From NCBI GenBank assembly GCA_020746835.1, contig JAGPNK010000006.1, positions 1,674,001 to 1,738,000 of the forward strand: DNA of 64,000 bases. The letters run 5' to 3'. The notes beneath the pieces are model-generated. The model saw only the letters and a program-made list of their open reading frames with translations. It searched no databases and was not told the origin of the DNA. Each line of letters begins with the position of its first letter. Position 1 is the first letter of the stretch. Of the stretch, positions 35,428-45,580 are shown piece after piece. The stretch comes from Stachybotrys elegans. Its lineage: Eukaryota > Ascomycota > Sordariomycetes > Hypocreales > Stachybotryaceae. Both the position numbers and the translations under genes were made by a program.

Positions 35428-37116
35428 GCGGCGTAGATTTGGATGCAGCACTCGTCTTAGACTGGTAATAGAAACATGCTCACGGGGTTCTCTTGGGTTT
35501 TGGTGTTGATTGCGTCTGCTAATCACGCTCATTCTCACGACTAGCTTCTGGTGCTCACAACGCCGAATGCGGATATCGCAAGCAGACGATGGCGCATGAC
35601 TCGCAAGTCGAATTGAAGATGGTACTATTAAATGTGACGTCGAGTCGAGCCGCGCATCTCTGCCTGCGCGATGTCGTATCCAGAGACGCCACAGATTGTG
35701 AGCCGGTGCAAAGCCAATATAGAGCCCATCCGAGCGGTGCCGCGAGAGATGGCCGGAGCCTGAAGGAGGTATTGGTAAATCGGATCACCTGAGCATTGCC
35801 AGGGGGTTCAGGGACGGCAGCGCATGGCTTACCTACTTGCCTCACGATATCGACATAAACTGATGATAGATTCTGGAAGTTTGCAGATGGTACGAATGGT
35901 GGTGGCCACCCAAAATAGGTCAGCAGATATTGGATAAATACCGGCTTTCTCCCCACCGTGCAGATGGTGGTCGCATTGTTGGCTGCGACGCTGTCAGCAC
36001 ATCACCACGACAAAAAGTTGGCTGCGTCTGCATCGTTCCATTATTAGCAGCCAATCCAACCAGAGGGCACTGAGTCAGATGGATACAGCACCCCGACGAT
36101 CACACCACACCCGTCCCATATCTGCCGTCTCCCAATCGTAGGTGCGAGCGAGTTGTCCGGCAGTCTGGATAGCCGCTGGGCGAGCGACTGCGATGGAGTT
36201 GTGTACGGGGTATCATGTAGGTGATAGGGACGGTGACGGGACGGTCGCAGCTGGCGCTCAGAGCGGTCGCATCGCAATGTTCCGGACGGCCCAAGCAGTT
36301 GGAGGGCCAGCAGCCAGCCGCCGGCACTAGGAGACACAGGGCCAAAGGACAAGCCTTGATTCGATAGACCCTTTCCCAGATCACCAACAAAACTGGGGTC
36401 CAAGGGCCCAAGTCGCGAGGTCGCGGATGCCTCCCAACTCCCCAGCAGATAAACCCTGCAAGGCCTGGTGGGCAGAGCACTGAAGCGAGCACGCACACGC
36501 AGTACCTATGTAGGTAAGTACATACCTGTCGAGGGAAGGAGAGCATGGCATTCTGGGGACATTCTGGGCGGCACAAGCTCAGCGGCATGCTGGCCCTTCT
36601 GATTGGCCGGCGCTCCTCATCTTCACATTGTCCAGCCTCCACCCCGCCCAATCACGTCGGGCCGCCCCCGTCCCAGCGCTTACACGCTCACCACCCTCGC
36701 GACGCTCATTGGCCTGACAGAGTCATCACTGGCCGGGGACCTTTCCAAGATGCGCCTGGATATGCATGTTCCAAATCCCAGTGGCAGCCGGCCACCCGTT
36801 CGCCGATGGCCATAAACGCAGCCCTCCCTCCCCTTTGCATCTCGAGAACCGACTGAAGCAAGCATACGCCCGGCGACTTCATCAGCCCGCAAGAAACCCG
36901 CGCCCTACTCAGCTTGGTGCTTGGTTTGTATCCAGTGCTGCTTTGTGTTGCCTGGTCCGGTCTGTCATTGTGTGACAGACAGACGCCGGTCCCCAAAACT
37001 CCGACAGCCTGCCATCGCCCTCGTATGAGACGGCTTCAACCAAGTCCGACTTGATGAGATATTCTCTCCTTGCCTCAAATCCGCGCCACAACACCACCGA
37101 CCGACAGTCGACCATC

Positions 37117-38041
37117 ATGAAGTTCAACCTGGGGACCGGAAGCTACCATTGGGTCCACCGCCGGTGGCCCAGAGTGTCGAGGAAAGCGACCCTGTGGCTG
37201 ATGCCCATAGAGCTCATCGGCCTCATCCCCCTCCTCGTCATCTTTGGAATCGCGCAGCCCGATCTCTACCGCACCAGGATGTGGCAGATTGGCTGGGATC
37301 ACCGCCTGAACTCGAACCCCGCCGTCATCCTCTTCGCCTATGCAAACCACACCCCTCAGCCCAATATCCCTTTGATCTGGTCGCGAACGTGAGTTGACTG
37401 CGCAAAAGCGGCATTCCCGCCACACTGCCTTTACTGACGCCATGTGACAGCCTCACCGATTTCAACGTCGCCATCTCCATCGTTTCGCTCTTCTTCCTTT
37501 TGTCCAAGCTCATCGCCTTCATCATGAAGGTTTGGTGGCCTGTCGCCGCCACTTCCATCAACGTCGCTCTGGTAGTCCTCTATGCCGTCAGCGTTTACGG
37601 CCAGGTTGGCCGTGACCACCTGGACCCGCGATACCCAGCGAACGCGGCTTGGTACTTCAGATATGGTTGCGATTTTGCCAGACCCTATGGGTCCTACTCC
37701 TCGTGCCGGATTGCCCAGAGCTCGCTCGGGGTCACGTTGTACATGCTGTAAGTTGTGCATACCTGCGCTCCATTTGCTTATCAACGTCGCTAACACACTA
37801 TGCTATCAGAGTCGTGTATCTGCTGAACCTCGGGTTCGCGGCCTACGCCATGAAGCCCAACAAGGACAACGATCTGATGACGGATGAGGACGACGACGAT
37901 TACGTGCCGCCAGGAAAGGAGACGAGCAACCTGGAGATGCAGGGCATGGCGGGCGCCATGCCCTTCACCCCCAGGACTCAAGCTTTCCACACACTCAACC
38001 GAGACCTTCCCTTACGGCAGGATGCCCAACGATACACTTGA
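37117..38041 (+). CDS. Four-transmembrane fungal protein of unknown function
   Basis: Three exons join in phase (37117-37388, 37451-37747, 37810-38041) to give 266 residues. Four hydrophobic spans are visible: about 25-47 (LWLMPIELIGLIPLLVIFGIA), 92-112 (VAISIVSLFFLLSKLIAFI), 114-136 (PVAATSINVALVVLYAVSVY) and 178-202 (LGVTLYMLVVYLLNLGFAAYA). A loop between spans 3 and 4 holds two Cys (RYGCDFARPYGSYSSCRIA). The C-terminal tail is cytosolic-looking with an acidic cluster (DEDDDDY). The layout resembles MARVEL-like fungal membrane proteins, but I cannot assign a family. The ATG at 37117 is the first in frame. Confidence 0.8.
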
Positions 38042-38480
38042 GTCAGAAAAGGGACTCTGTTGGCTACATGCCGTATTTATAAGCGAATTGGATTTGATAC
38101 GGCGGCATCTGGATGGATCCCGCCTTGTGCGAACGGCGTTGGTGGCTCTTTGGTTTCTCGCGAGGATCTATACCTTTTTGTATTATATCTATCACCACAG
38201 GAATCCTCACATGCTGTATTCAATCAACAGCAATTCAACCAACCAATGAATCTTCGTCCATGGATAAAATGATGATCATGTGCGGTTTCGGGGTTTATGG
38301 GTCGGACGGATAAAGCGTATTTCTGGTGGACGTCATTGTTACCACCAATCTTACCCCACACCGAGCATCGGCGACCATCTCCATTCTACACACCGTGCTA
38401 GCTGCCTCTACCTCCCATTCGCTGTCATGAATTAAGCAGTCATTGATTCTATCTCCGCCTGCGTAGTTCCTGCCGTCGCA
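38042..38480. promoter_or_regulatory. Intergenic region with SSADH promoter
   Basis: About 440 bp between two plus-strand genes, holding the 3' UTR of the membrane-protein gene and the SSADH promoter. No gene or striking motif is seen. Confidence 0.4.
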
Positions 38481-40279
38481 ATGGTTCTCCTCACCAAAGT
38501 CGCCCTGTCTGCATCTCGCTTGCGGCCGGCCTACCACATATCGTTGATCAGCTTGAGACGAGCCTCCACCATGGCACCCAAGGTAAGCTGCCATCGCACA
38601 ATGATTCATTACTCCGTACAGCGTCCTGAAAGCTAACGTAGCTTGCCCGGCGCAGCTCCGAGACCCGACGCTGCTGAAGCAGGGCCTCTGCTACATCAAT
38701 GGCGAATGGACAGCAGCCAAGTCGGGAAAGACGTTCCAGGTTCACGGTACGTGTGTCCCCTCGTCGCACGATGCCGCCCGATTACAATTGAGCATCCCTC
38801 GTGATTCTGACGTGTGTTTTCGAGGGAAGATCCTGCTTCGGGAGAGCTGATCGGGTCCTGCGCCGAGTGCGACGCCGACGACACCCAGATCGCCATCCAG
38901 GCTGCCGTCGACGCCTTTGCCAGCTTCCGCAAGCTCACCGGCCGCGAACGATCCCGACTGCTGCGCAAGTGGTACGACCTCATGGCGGACAACTCAGAGG
39001 ACATCGCTAAGCTCATAACCTGGGAGAACGGCAAGCCATTGGCCGACGCCAAGGGAGAGGCGGCGTACGCGGCGAGCTTCTTTGAGTGGTTCAGCGAGGA
39101 GGCGCCCAGGACCTACGGCGACGTCATCCCGGCTACGGTCCCTACCAACCGCGTCTGGACTGTCAAGGAGCCCGTCGGCGTCTGTGGACTCATCACTCCG
39201 TGAGTGCGCACCTGGTGGGCGTCTGGCGCTTGCGTTTTCAGGGCGGCTAACCAACAGGCTGTAGATGGAACTTTCCTGCCGCCATGATCACGAGGAAGAT
39301 TGGGCCGGCGCTGGCGGCTGGCTGCACAGTGGTGTGCAAGGCGCCCGGCGAGACTCCTTATACGGCACTGGCTTTGGCCGAGCTTTCTCAGCGGGCCGGG
39401 ATTCCCAAGGGCGTGGTAAATATCGTCACTGCCCACGAGAACACGCCTGCTGTCGGCGAGGCTCTCACCTCCTCCCCGGTGGTGCGAAAGGTCTCGTTTA
39501 CGGGATCCACCGGCGTCGGCAAGCTGTTGATGAAGCAGTCCTCTGACACACTCAAGAAGCTGTCCTTTGAGCTCGGCGGCAACGCTCCCTTTATTGTCTT
39601 TGACGACGCCGACATCGACGCCGCCGTGGCCGGTGCCATAGCCTCCAAGTTCCGCTCCTCGGGGCAGACGTGCGTCTGCGCCAACCGCATCTACGTCCAG
39701 CAGGGTATCTACGACGAGTTTGTCGAGAAGTTTGCAGACAAGGTCAAGGGCTTCAAGGTGGGACGTCCATTCGACGAGGGCACAACACACGGCCCGCTCA
39801 TCCACGAGCGCGCCGTGTCCAAGGTCCAGGCGCACATCAAGGACGCCCAGTCCAAGGGCGGCAAGGTCATCGTAGGCGGACAGCTGCTGCCCGATCTCGG
39901 CTCCAACTTTGTCCAGCCCACCGTCATCCGGGACATGACTCCCGATATGGCCTTGGCTTCCGAGGAGACGTTCGGCCCCGTGGCGGGCCTGTTCCCCTTC
40001 CAGACGGAAGAGGAGGTTGTGAAGCTGGCGAACCAGGCTGAGGTCGGTCTGGCAGGATACTTCTTCTCGAGGGATCTGGAGAGGGTGTACCGCGTGGCCG
40101 AGAGCCTTGAGGTGGGCATGGTGGGTGTCAACACGGGTCTCATCTCGGACACGGCATCGCCCTTTGGAGGCGTCAAGCACAGCGGGTTCGGGCGAGAGGG
40201 CTCCATGTACGGCATCTCAGAGTACCAGGTCATCAAGACGGTCACTTTTGGCGGCATGGGCAAGCCGCTGCAGAGTTAA
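38481..40279 (+). CDS. UGA2: Succinate-semialdehyde dehydrogenase (GABA shunt), probably mitochondrial
   Basis: SSADH oxidises succinic semialdehyde to succinate with NAD(P)+, the last step of the GABA shunt. Four exons join in phase: 38481-38582, 38656-38746, 38830-39199 and 39265-40279, giving 525 residues. Aldehyde dehydrogenase landmarks are TPWNFPAAMITRKIGPALAA, the Rossmann loop FTGSTGVGKLL, the catalytic Glu in ELGGNAPF (about 290), the catalytic Cys in SSGQTCVCANR (about 324) and the late SPFGGVKHSGFGREG. The paired TCVC cysteines are typical of SSADH. From the ATG at 38481 the first 30 residues look like a presequence (basic, hydroxylated, no acids). A second in-frame ATG at 38571 would give a cytosolic form. 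Confidence 0.93.
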
Positions 40280-40575
40280 GGAGAATACCAGATACCAGAA
40301 TGCAACATGTACAGCGTCAAAGAGCGATTCCAAGTTTCGCTCCTGGAATTGATAAAAAATAGCCTTTCATCTGATTACCGTTTGTCCAGCTTATGCCAAT
40401 ACTCGACCTGGAAATGCTGTGACGGATGCTCAGTTGGAAGTGGGAATGTTTGATACTGATCCAGGCCTGAAGCACGTGATCACATGATGTAAAGCAAAGA
40501 GCTTCAGCTCAACACAAGATGGTACTACCTAAAGCTCCAGCAATTACCATTGCCAGTCACCAAATCACTTCGAAA

Positions 40576-41537
40576 ATGGCTTCCCGAGTCGGTGCATCAG
40601 CTGTCCAGAAGGCCTGCAAGGCTCTTTCTTCGCCACGGTACTTTTCCGCCTCAATTGCCATGTTGCAAAGGCCGTCACCTCAGCGTGTAGACTGACAATC
40701 GAGCACTTCAACAGGCCATGGCTACGTAGCACTTCTTCACGAGTCGCTCTGCCTGCGGCGACACAGAACGCTGCGAGAGCCATAACCCCGATCGGTGCCC
40801 GTCCGCTGAGCTACACAGCCAGTCTGAACAAGAAGCGCAAGCCCGAAGCCTCATCAGCACCCCCATCCAAGGGCTCCTCGCGGCCACCCCACGACTCGTC
40901 TTCCTCTCCCCCCTCCTCCTCCTCCTCCTCCAAGGGCCCGGCCGCCGACCCCGAGAACCCGCTCGACTTCTCCTCCGTGACGGCAGCCTTCGCCCCCATC
41001 GACGCACACTTCAAGTCGCAGCTGCAAGCCCTCCTGCACGGCGGACGCTTCAACCCCGCGAGCCTAGGCGCGCTGCCCGTCAACATCAAGGACGACGACG
41101 GCCAGATGGTGGCGTTCCCGCTGCGGGAGCTGGCGCAGGTGGTTCCCCGCGGCGGGCGCACCATCTCGCTGCTGCTCAACGACCGCGAGTACGTCAAGCC
41201 CATCATGTCGGCCGTGCAGGCGAGCCCAGACTTCAACCAGCAGCCGCAGCGGTCCGAGGACAACGAGCTGGAGCTGCTGCTCAAGGTCGAGATGGAGCGC
41301 AAGGAGGAGGTCAGCCGCCGCGCAAAGGAGATTGGCCAGGCCTGGCGCGAGCGCATCCGCCACGCCCGCGCCAAGCACGACAAGACGCTCAAGGATTGGA
41401 GGAAGACGGGCGCCGTGCTGCCGGACATGATCAAGAAGGCCGAGAAGGAGCTCCAGAAGGTCCAGGACAAGAAGATGAAGGATATTGACCAGGAAGAGGC
41501 GCAGACCATCAAGAGCATTGAGCGAAACTCGGTATGA
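40576..41537 (+). CDS. RRF1: Mitochondrial ribosome recycling factor
   Basis: RRF splits post-termination ribosomes with EF-G2 in the mitochondrial matrix. Two exons (40576-40637 and 40715-41537) join in phase to give 294 residues. The first 75 or so residues are basic and Ser/Ala-rich (presequence), followed by a Ser/Pro-rich spacer. The conserved domain then runs to the end: PIDAHFKSQLQALLHGG, LGALPVNIKD, RTISLLLND, the helical VEMERKEEVSRRAKEIGQAW and RERIRHARAKHDKTLKDWR. The arginines in RERIRHAR belong to the rRNA-contacting part of the domain. Exon 1 is only 62 nt. It lies tail to tail with the RGG-rich gene. Confidence 0.92.
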
Positions 41538-41776
41538 GTAATCACCTCACGCCAGGTTGCCGAGTTCAATCAAACATACAAAAGCTATTAAAAAAAGATC
41601 ACAATGCTGTACGATAGACACATGCATGCATATGCATATATGGAAAAGAGGCGAGACAACATCAGGATTGGGGGGGGAAATGTACACTTTTATATTATTA
41701 CACATGTCAGACCCGGCACCTCCAAGTTTCTAAACCTCGTATCTATACAAGATCTCCCGCTCCCCCTTTCTCTCGC

Positions 41777-42976
41777 TCAAGCCTTGGGCTGCTTAGGCGC
41801 AGCCTTTGGAGCAGCCGTCTTTGCGCCCACCAGTGACCTGAGCTTCTTCTCAAAGGCCTCAATGTCCTTGGGCGTCCACGTCTCGGAGCGCAGGTGCCAC
41901 GACCGCGACAAGCCGACAGCGTCCGTGGCCGGCTTGATCTTCTCGTGCTGGCCGAGCACCGCCTGGTCGACGAGGACCTGCTTGACGGACTCCTCGACGC
42001 CCGTGATGATGGGCGCATCGCCCTTGGCCGCCGCTGCCTCGTCGCCGCCCTCCGCCAGGCGCCGGCGCTCCTCCTGCAGGTATGCCTCGGCGGCGTCCCG
42101 GGCCTCGCTGTCGGGGAACAGTCGGATACCCGTGCCCTGCAGGTCCATGCCGAGTCCCCGGCCGTTCTTGGTCGTGGGTGCGCCGAGGCGGTCGCCAGAC
42201 CCGAGCGCACCGATCGACTCGAGGTTCTTGAGAAGTATCGCCTTGTTGGCGACGGAGCTGGCGCCCGTCAGGGGCACGGCGGGCATGTAGTCGGCGAGGG
42301 ATTCCATGGTCAGTGAGGGCGTATATTCCGTCTTGCTGCCGAACCGGAGAGCTCTGTCGAACTCTTCCACCATGGGGTGCAGTCCTTGGTTGCGTGGGGT
42401 CCTCTCCTTGCCGGCCGCATCTTTCTTATCGTCTGTTCTCGCTCTGCCGCCGCCGCCTCGTCCGCCCCGCGAGCCCCGCGAGCCCCGTGAGCCTCGTGAG
42501 CCTCGTGCTCCCGATCCTCGTGCTCCCAGTCCTCGTCCTGATCCGCCTGTGAAGGAGCCACGACCAGCGCCGGCGAAGCGGCTGCCAGAGTTGATGGAAG
42601 GGGCGGAGCGGTCGCCGGAGAAGCCTCCTCTGCCTCGCAGGCCGCCGCGCAGACCACCTCGTCCACGGAACCCACCAGCGAGGCTGCGGACGTCGAGAAT
42701 CTTGGGCTTGTCACCCGCGAGACCATTGCCGGCCGCTGCTGGGCGAGGCTTTACAAAGGAGCCAATCTCGGTAGCGGCAGCACGTGTTCGCTGGCGCGTG
42801 TTCGATCCGGCAGGGCCCCGGGCATTGCCGCTGTTGTTGCTGTTGTTGCTGGCGTTGTCGGCGGCCAGAGCCTGTGCTGTCGAGAATTCTTGAATGTATG
42901 TTCGGAGGGCGATGCTGGCCTGCTCCAATTCGGGCCTCGTCCGGGTGCAGGCCGAGCGGAAGGCCTGGCGGTTCAT
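41777..42976 (-). CDS. RGG/RGS-repeat protein of 399 residues, possibly mitochondrial, function unknown
   Basis: The frame is intronless. The first 35 residues (MNRQAFRSACTRTRPELEQA) are basic and could act as a presequence. An Asn/Gly/Ala-rich stretch leads to KPKILDVRSLAGGFRGRGG. Residues about 100-185 are an Arg/Gly/Ser repeat region, encoded in part by a 9-bp tandem repeat near 42466-42500. The C-terminal half is not low-complexity: PSLTMESLADYMPAVPLTG and NKAILLKNLESIGALG precede a charged helical end. Such RGG boxes bind RNA. Its setting next to the recycling factor suggests a mitochondrial RNA or ribosome role, but this is inference and I do not recognise the family with certainty. Confidence 0.7.
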   Translation of the reverse strand: MNRQAFRSACTRTRPELEQASIALRTYIQEFSTAQALAADNASNNSNNSGNARGPAGSNTRQRTRAAATEIGSFVKPRPAAAGNGLAGDKPKILDVRSLAGGFRGRGGLRGGLRGRGGFSGDRSAPSINSGSRFAGAGRGSFTGGSGRGLGARGSGARGSRGSRGSRGSRGGRGGGGRARTDDKKDAAGKERTPRNQGLHPMVEEFDRALRFGSKTEYTPSLTMESLADYMPAVPLTGASSVANKAILLKNLESIGALGSGDRLGAPTTKNGRGLGMDLQGTGIRLFPDSEARDAAEAYLQEERRRLAEGGDEAAAAKGDAPIITGVEESVKQVLVDQAVLGQHEKIKPATDAVGLSRSWHLRSETWTPKDIEAFEKKLRSLVGAKTAAPKAAPKQPKA

Positions 42977-43871
42977 GATTGCGATTGCTGATCTGCTCGC
43001 AAATTCGACAACGAGGGAGCAGTAAATGGGAGCTCAATTCAAAAGGTCAACTTCCATCAAGCCAAGGGTGTGTTGCCAAAATTCTCCAGCTGAGACATGA
43101 CTAAGCGGATTTCAACCACAACACAACACCTCCTATTACCACGCCAAAGTGGTCCAAGTTTACAACATCACGGTATTAAGCAAAAGGATTGATGAATGGT
43201 TGCTCTAGTGTATTCCCCCAGCGACCCATCAATACATGCTATATAGCCGATGACTGTTAATCCCAAAAACATATAAGGTAGTGTACCATGGCCCCCCAGG
43301 ATGGGGGCGAGATGCGGAAAGACGTAGCAAGTGTCATATGCGCGCAGCAACCCGCAAACTCCAGACAATAAACGACACAACACTCCCTCCTCTCATCGCC
43401 ATACCGTGTTGTACACTCAAGTTTTACTCTCCCTCCGCCCAATCGCCCGCCTCGGCTGCGTACTAAGTAGGCACTGGCTTCTCCCTCCTCTCCTCTCTTC
43501 TCATCTCCGCGCTATTCGCTTAGTCCACTAGAGATTGTTTCTAAGAACCGAGCCGAGCCATTTCTGGCCCAGGCTGTGACTGTCACGTCTCACCGCTCGG
43601 CTTATTGAGGGGCTCACCACTTGGTAGCCTGACCGACGGTTTTCACCCCGCCATCTCAGGCACCAAGCTCGAAGCCCCGGGGTCCATGGCGTTGCCTTTC
43701 GTACTAAATCCAAGAACTGACCCTCGGGTTCTCGACGTTGCTCTTGTCGTCCGACCTATCGCTGACACAGACACTGTCAATGAGTCCAGCTGGCTGCAGA
43801 AATTGTTGTCACAAGAAGCCGCCTGCATCCGTACCCAGGGCCAGCGTCGGTCTTGTCGTGCCTTGGCTTCA
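42977..43871. other. Intergenic region upstream of the RGG gene
   Basis: About 0.9 kb containing the RGG-gene promoter and the 3' UTR of the phosphatase gene. Short frames lack support; no gene is seen. Confidence 0.5.
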
Positions 43872-45580
43872 TTAAACGCTCTGTGGCTGCACACTGGCAG
43901 GCTGCAAGACTCGTTAGCTTGTGAGGCACATGCCAGGGTGGGAGCCGACTCACCGGGCTGTTCAACATATGCTGCCTCTTGCTGCGGCCCTTCTTGATAT
44001 GGCTCTTGAGGGCGCTGGAATCAAGAGGCTTCAGGAGCTCAAAGCTGCAGAGAAGCTCTGCCGAGACCGACATGACAGCACCCCAATTGTCAAATTCACC
44101 ACAGTACTAGCGGTCGGTCAGCGTCCAAATCACTCTTGGCAAGGCCATGCAGCTCGGTTGTACTTACGTTCGGTGCGCTGAAAACAGTGACTAGGACTCG
44201 ATCGTTGAAGAATTCGTAGCCATCCTCGACCACCATATGGGCACGGCAAATCAGGTCAAAGTCGTGGACCGCCAAGAAATCGGTGATGACGCGTTTACCA
44301 AAACAATAACTGACTCCTCGCTCGTTGGCTTCCCAGTCCTGTTCCATGTCTGCCGGGTCGGACCACAGCAAGTCATTGAGCAGCCCGTAGTCGGGCACGT
44401 CGGTGGGACGAGCGATGTTTCGAATATCGTCCATATGGCTCAGAGCCGGGGAAAGTCCGCCGTGGACGCAGAAGATCTTGCCTGCCACCGTGGCAGCAAT
44501 GGGCAGCGTGTTGAAGGTGTCGACGAATGTCTTCCAAATCTTGACGTTGCACCTCCGCTTGCACTCATCGTAAAATCCATAGACACGCGTGACGTTGGCG
44601 CATTCGTGGTTGCCGCGGAGCAGGAAGAAGTTCTCTGGGAACTTGAGCTTGTAGCACATGAGAAGCAGGATGGTCTCGAGAGACTGCTTGCCGCGGTCGA
44701 CATAGTCGCCGAGAAAGAGGTAGTTGGATGTTGGTGGGAAGCCGCACATCTCGAACATCCTGATCAGGTCCGTGTATTGCCCATGCACATCACCGACCAC
44801 CTTGATGGGGACGTCCAGCTCCAGCAGAGCTGGTTGGCTGAGGAAGACCTCCCTGGCGCGCTGGCAAATGGCGACGATTTCAGCATTCTTGAGGCACACG
44901 CTCTTGGTGACCTTTCCGGCATACCCCGCATCAAGCAGCCTCTTGATGAAGTCATCCAGGTCGATATCCTTGATGTCGGCCATGGCAACGTTGGCACCGG
45001 CCTCAGACTTGGACACATCGGAGGACGAGACGCTGTGGACGGGGTTGATGGTGTTCTCCCTCTTCATGAGGATCGACTGTCCCGGCGGCTGGAGATGAGT
45101 GTGGACACTGGCTGTCGCAGTAGGTGGTTGATCCGACACGTGGTCGACTTCGCCAGAAGCTTGGGCAGCGCTGACGTCGTGGACGCCATTCTTGAGGCTG
45201 TTGGACTGGACGGGGGAGGGCGGAGGCTGAGGGTCGGTGAGGGGCGAGTCAATGGGCGACATGTCTGACGAACCCTGCCTCAGCGGTGGCAGGTCGCTCC
45301 GGCTGGCTCTGCTGGAGCGGCCGCTCTTGCCAGACTTGACCGAGGCGGCATCGGCAGCCTTATCAGCCGAGGAATCGCCATTGGGCAGCATGGTTGAGTT
45401 CCTGGGGCTGTCTGTCTTTCCGCTGCCGGGAATCTTGGATCTCAGGGATCGGAAGGATCGCGAAGACTCCTTGGTATCGGATCTGCTGAAGGACGGGTAT
45501 GATTGGAGTGGCGCGCCGCTGGAGCCAGCGGCATTGGCGCCCTTGGACGAGCCGCTGTCCTTGGAATTCTGGTTGCCCAT
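43872..45580 (-). CDS. PPZ1: Serine/threonine protein phosphatase PPZ type
   Basis: PPZ phosphatases are fungal PP1 relatives with a long N-terminal extension. They control cation homeostasis and cell-wall integrity and are inhibited by HAL3-type proteins. Three exons join in phase: 45580-44168, 44106-43954 and 43901-43872, giving 531 residues. The start MGNQNSK has the Gly2 myristoylation pattern of the family. Residues 2-205 are Ser-rich and low in structure. The catalytic domain has all metallophosphatase blocks ([43 protein letters not shown], the later CVHGGLSP, and [14 protein letters not shown]). The C-terminal [18 protein letters not shown] is diagnostic for PPZ rather than PP1. The last exon encodes nine residues and the stop. 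Confidence 0.95.

Larger units (their letters stand above)
31732..37116. other. Gene-free region of about 5.4 kb between the histidine kinase and the membrane-protein gene
   Basis: No frame here has recognisable similarity. It contains a CT/CTT-rich tract (33583-33690), AGGTA/TACCT inverted repeats (33218-33252 and 33463-33487), and an (ATTTTT)n tract near 35395. The part up to about 33.2 kb is probably kinase promoter and 5' UTR. Confidence 0.5.

Noticed and set aside
44237..45268. 343-codon frame antisense to PPZ1
   Set aside because: Lies wholly over a gene with all metallophosphatase motifs on the other strand.
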